Assembly: GCA_021789975.1 (NCBI GenBank)
Contig: JAJYIT010000030.1
Coordinates: forward strand, 1 to 51,083
Direction of reading: 5' to 3'
Length of the DNA stretch: 51,083 bases
Source of the DNA: Bacteroidota bacterium
GTDB lineage: Bacteria; Bacteroidota; Ignavibacteria; Kryptoniales; JAKASW01
Made by a program: the position numbers and the translations under genes
Part shown: positions 49,797-51,083 of the stretch, in pieces
Position numbering within the stretch: the first letter of the stretch is position 1
Layout of the letters: each line of letters begins with the position of its first letter
Notes under the pieces: generated by a model
What the model was told of the DNA's origin: nothing
Databases searched by the model: none
Seen by the model: the letters and a program-made list of their open reading frames with translations, nothing else

Positions 49797-50393
49797 ATGA
49801 AGATTGATGCTGCAAAATTCGTGACGAGTGCCGTGGACTATTCTCAGGTACCCGACACGGACCTGCCGGAAGTCGCATTCATTGGGAGATCAAACGTCGG
49901 TAAGTCTTCGCTTATAAACAAGGTTTGTAATAAGAGAAACCTTGCTCAAGCCAGTTCTGCCCCCGGCAAAACGCGTTCTTTGAATTTCTTCTTGATAAAC
50001 GACGAGCGCTATTTTGTGGATTTGCCTGGTTATGGATATGCCATCGCCCCGGAGCATATGAAGTCAAGCTGGGCCAAACTGGTGGAGACCTACCTACAGG
50101 AAAGGAAGCAGCTCAAGCTTGTCATCCAGATCTTGGATGCTCGTCATGAGCCGATGGAATTAGATAAGATAATGATCGGATGGCTCGAGTTCTACAAGAT
50201 ACCATACGTGATAGTTATGACGAAGGCGGATAAGCTCTCACAAAACAAAATGAACACGCACATGGCTCGTGCCAAGGCACAACTTCCGAACCTGAAGTAC
50301 TGTCAATGTTTCTTACCTTTCTCATCCGTGTCCGGACAGGGAAGGCAGGAGCTTATAAAAGTGGTTGAGGATTTTACTCAGCCGAAAGATTAG
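49797..50393 (+). CDS. engB: Ribosome-assembly GTPase EngB (YihA/YsxC)
   Basis: The 198-residue GTPase acts in late 50S assembly. GRSNVGKSSLIN (G1, about 30-41), GKTRSLNFF (G2), DLPGYGYA (G3, 75-82), TKADKL (G4, 142-147) and SSVSGQG (G5) are all present. Length is normal. It has its own promoter and lies just beyond the ribosomal cluster, a fitting neighbour though not co-transcribed. Confidence 0.96.
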   Translation: MKIDAAKFVTSAVDYSQVPDTDLPEVAFIGRSNVGKSSLINKVCNKRNLAQASSAPGKTRSLNFFLINDERYFVDLPGYGYAIAPEHMKSSWAKLVETYLQERKQLKLVIQILDARHEPMELDKIMIGWLEFYKIPYVIVMTKADKLSQNKMNTHMARAKAQLPNLKYCQCFLPFSSVSGQGRQELIKVVEDFTQPKD

Positions 50394-50584
50394 ACGAAGC
50401 TACGGGAAGGTCGGGAACAAGTTTTACCCTCTGCGCTGGTGTCTGAGTGGGAGATCTTGGTCTGTTCTTCTTCACTTGTGGCTTCTCTCGATTCTATACA
50501 AGTAACCTCCAGCGTATCAAGAAGCCGCACATTAGTAGAACGTACCCTCCTGAAAACTCTGCAGGATGCAGGCGTTCTCCATCG

Positions 50585-50671
50585 CGGAGAGGGAGGGATT
50601 CGAACCCTCGATACCCCGAAGGGTATTCCGGTTTTCAAGACCGGTCGATTCAGCCACTCTCGCACCTCTCC
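50585..50671 (-). tRNA. tRNA-Ser (anticodon TGA)
   Basis: On the minus strand an 87-base type II tRNA has acceptor GGAGAGG/CCTCTCC, anticodon stem CCGGT/ACCGG with TGA, a long variable arm (TACCC/GGGTA) and T-loop TTCGAAT. The discriminator is G and CCA is not encoded. Confidence 0.96.
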
Positions 50672-50706
50672 TTGCAAATCCATCCGAGATTCTCGGGTTC
50701 AAATTG

Positions 50707-50940
50707 CTATTGTAGCTGCGACAACAACCTACTTTCCTTCAGATGTCTCTCTAAGGTGCCACACTCATGAGCGACTTCGTCCATCTCACATCTTGAAATG
50801 AAAAACCAGTTCTTTTGATCTGTCAACTTCCGCCATTTCGAGATCTGCCACAGAATTTCACCAAAGCATTTGTTTTCAATAATCGGAAGTTTCGGGTGTG
50901 GCGATCTGAGTAACCAAATTACTAAAGCACACAACGTCAT
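50707..50940 (-). CDS. Doubtful 77-residue ORF, possibly part of a broken gene
   Basis: The frame starts at ATG 50940 and codes for a Trp-rich product with ENKCFGEILWQISKWRKL and a charged end. It has no ribosome site. An overlapping minus-strand frame (51082-50876, carrying CPYRGFKVVLNLLHD) lies directly upstream, so the two could be one gene split by a frameshift. No family is recognised. It precedes tRNA-Ser on the same strand. Confidence 0.25.
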   Translation of the reverse strand: MTLCALVIWLLRSPHPKLPIIENKCFGEILWQISKWRKLTDQKNWFFISRCEMDEVAHECGTLERHLKESRLLSQLQ

Positions 50941-51018
50941 GCAATAGGTTCAGGACGACCTTAAATCCGCGATAGGGGCATAAATATTGACGGATAAAAA
51001 GATGAGAGGATCCGTTAA

Positions 51019-51083
51019 GTGATTGATATAGCGATAGACGCTGGATTGGCGAGAAAAGATCGGGACACAACGGATTTTTCACC
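51019..51083 (+). CDS. Unknown protein, 5' end only (cut by the window edge)
   Basis: A GTG right after a stop codon, eight bases past AGAGGA, opens a frame that stays open to the edge. The visible N-terminus reads MIDIAIDAGLARKDRDTTDF. It is too short to name. It overlaps the minus-strand frame noted at 50707-51082, so at most one of the two is real there; the ribosome site favours this one. Confidence 0.35.
   Translation, partial: MIDIAIDAGLARKDRDTTDFS

Noticed and set aside
50390-50683. Minus-strand frame covering tRNA-Ser
   Set aside because: It translates the tRNA itself; the cloverleaf explains the conserved sequence.

Overview
The window is a stretch of ordinary bacterial chromosome, about half G+C, dominated by one long plus-strand run of translation and transcription genes. 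Three things point to the Fibrobacterota-Chlorobiota-Bacteroidota (FCB) group, probably a deep Chlorobi/Ignavibacteria-like lineage rather than a classical Bacteroides. They are the styles of EF-Tu, L3 and RpoB, a small DUF4296-like lipoprotein, and frequent clear Shine-Dalgarno sites, which classical Bacteroidetes mostly lack. The placement is an inference from sequence style, not a tree.

Layout. Positions 1-5000 hold accessory genes: the 5' end of an unknown minus-strand gene, an ECF sigma factor, a polytopic membrane protein, and a minus-strand pair made of an enoyl-CoA hydratase-like protein with a C-terminal zinc ribbon and an APC amino-acid permease. The permease frame has no ATG, GTG or TTG before its first conserved helix and seems to start at ATC. 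Positions 5003-9760 carry nuoA-nuoF, the quinone-side connecting subunits and two of the three NADH-module subunits of complex I; nuoG and the membrane-arm genes are not in the window. Positions 9890-15987 hold dut, a polysaccharide deacetylase, an AI-2E-type permease, rsmI, a small lipoprotein, and a convergent long recQ.

Positions 16173-48435 form the core. A promoter precedes tRNA-Thr, tRNA-Tyr, tRNA-Gly, tRNA-Thr, rpmG, tRNA-Trp, secE, nusG, rplKAJL and rpoBC. An intrinsic terminator and a new promoter follow, then rpsL-rpsG-fusA-tuf and the contiguous S10, spc and alpha operons to rplQ. Order is close to the ancestral bacterial order, and secY-map-infA-rpmJ lacks adk. Several gaps contain strong hairpins (before rplJ, rpoB, rpoC, rpsJ, rpsC and rpoA), which are candidate sites for processing or ribosomal-protein feedback. 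After rplQ come a minus-strand methyltransferase, the ribosome-assembly GTPase EngB with its own promoter, a minus-strand tRNA-Ser, and two uncertain ORFs at the right edge.

Together the genes supply RNA polymerase, the Sec core, EF-G, EF-Tu, IF1 and most of the conserved ribosomal proteins. I see no CRISPR array, insertion sequence, prophage, toxin-antitoxin or defence island. The points worth a second look are small: start-codon choice, RNA structures, odd protein tails and a non-standard tRNA-Tyr.
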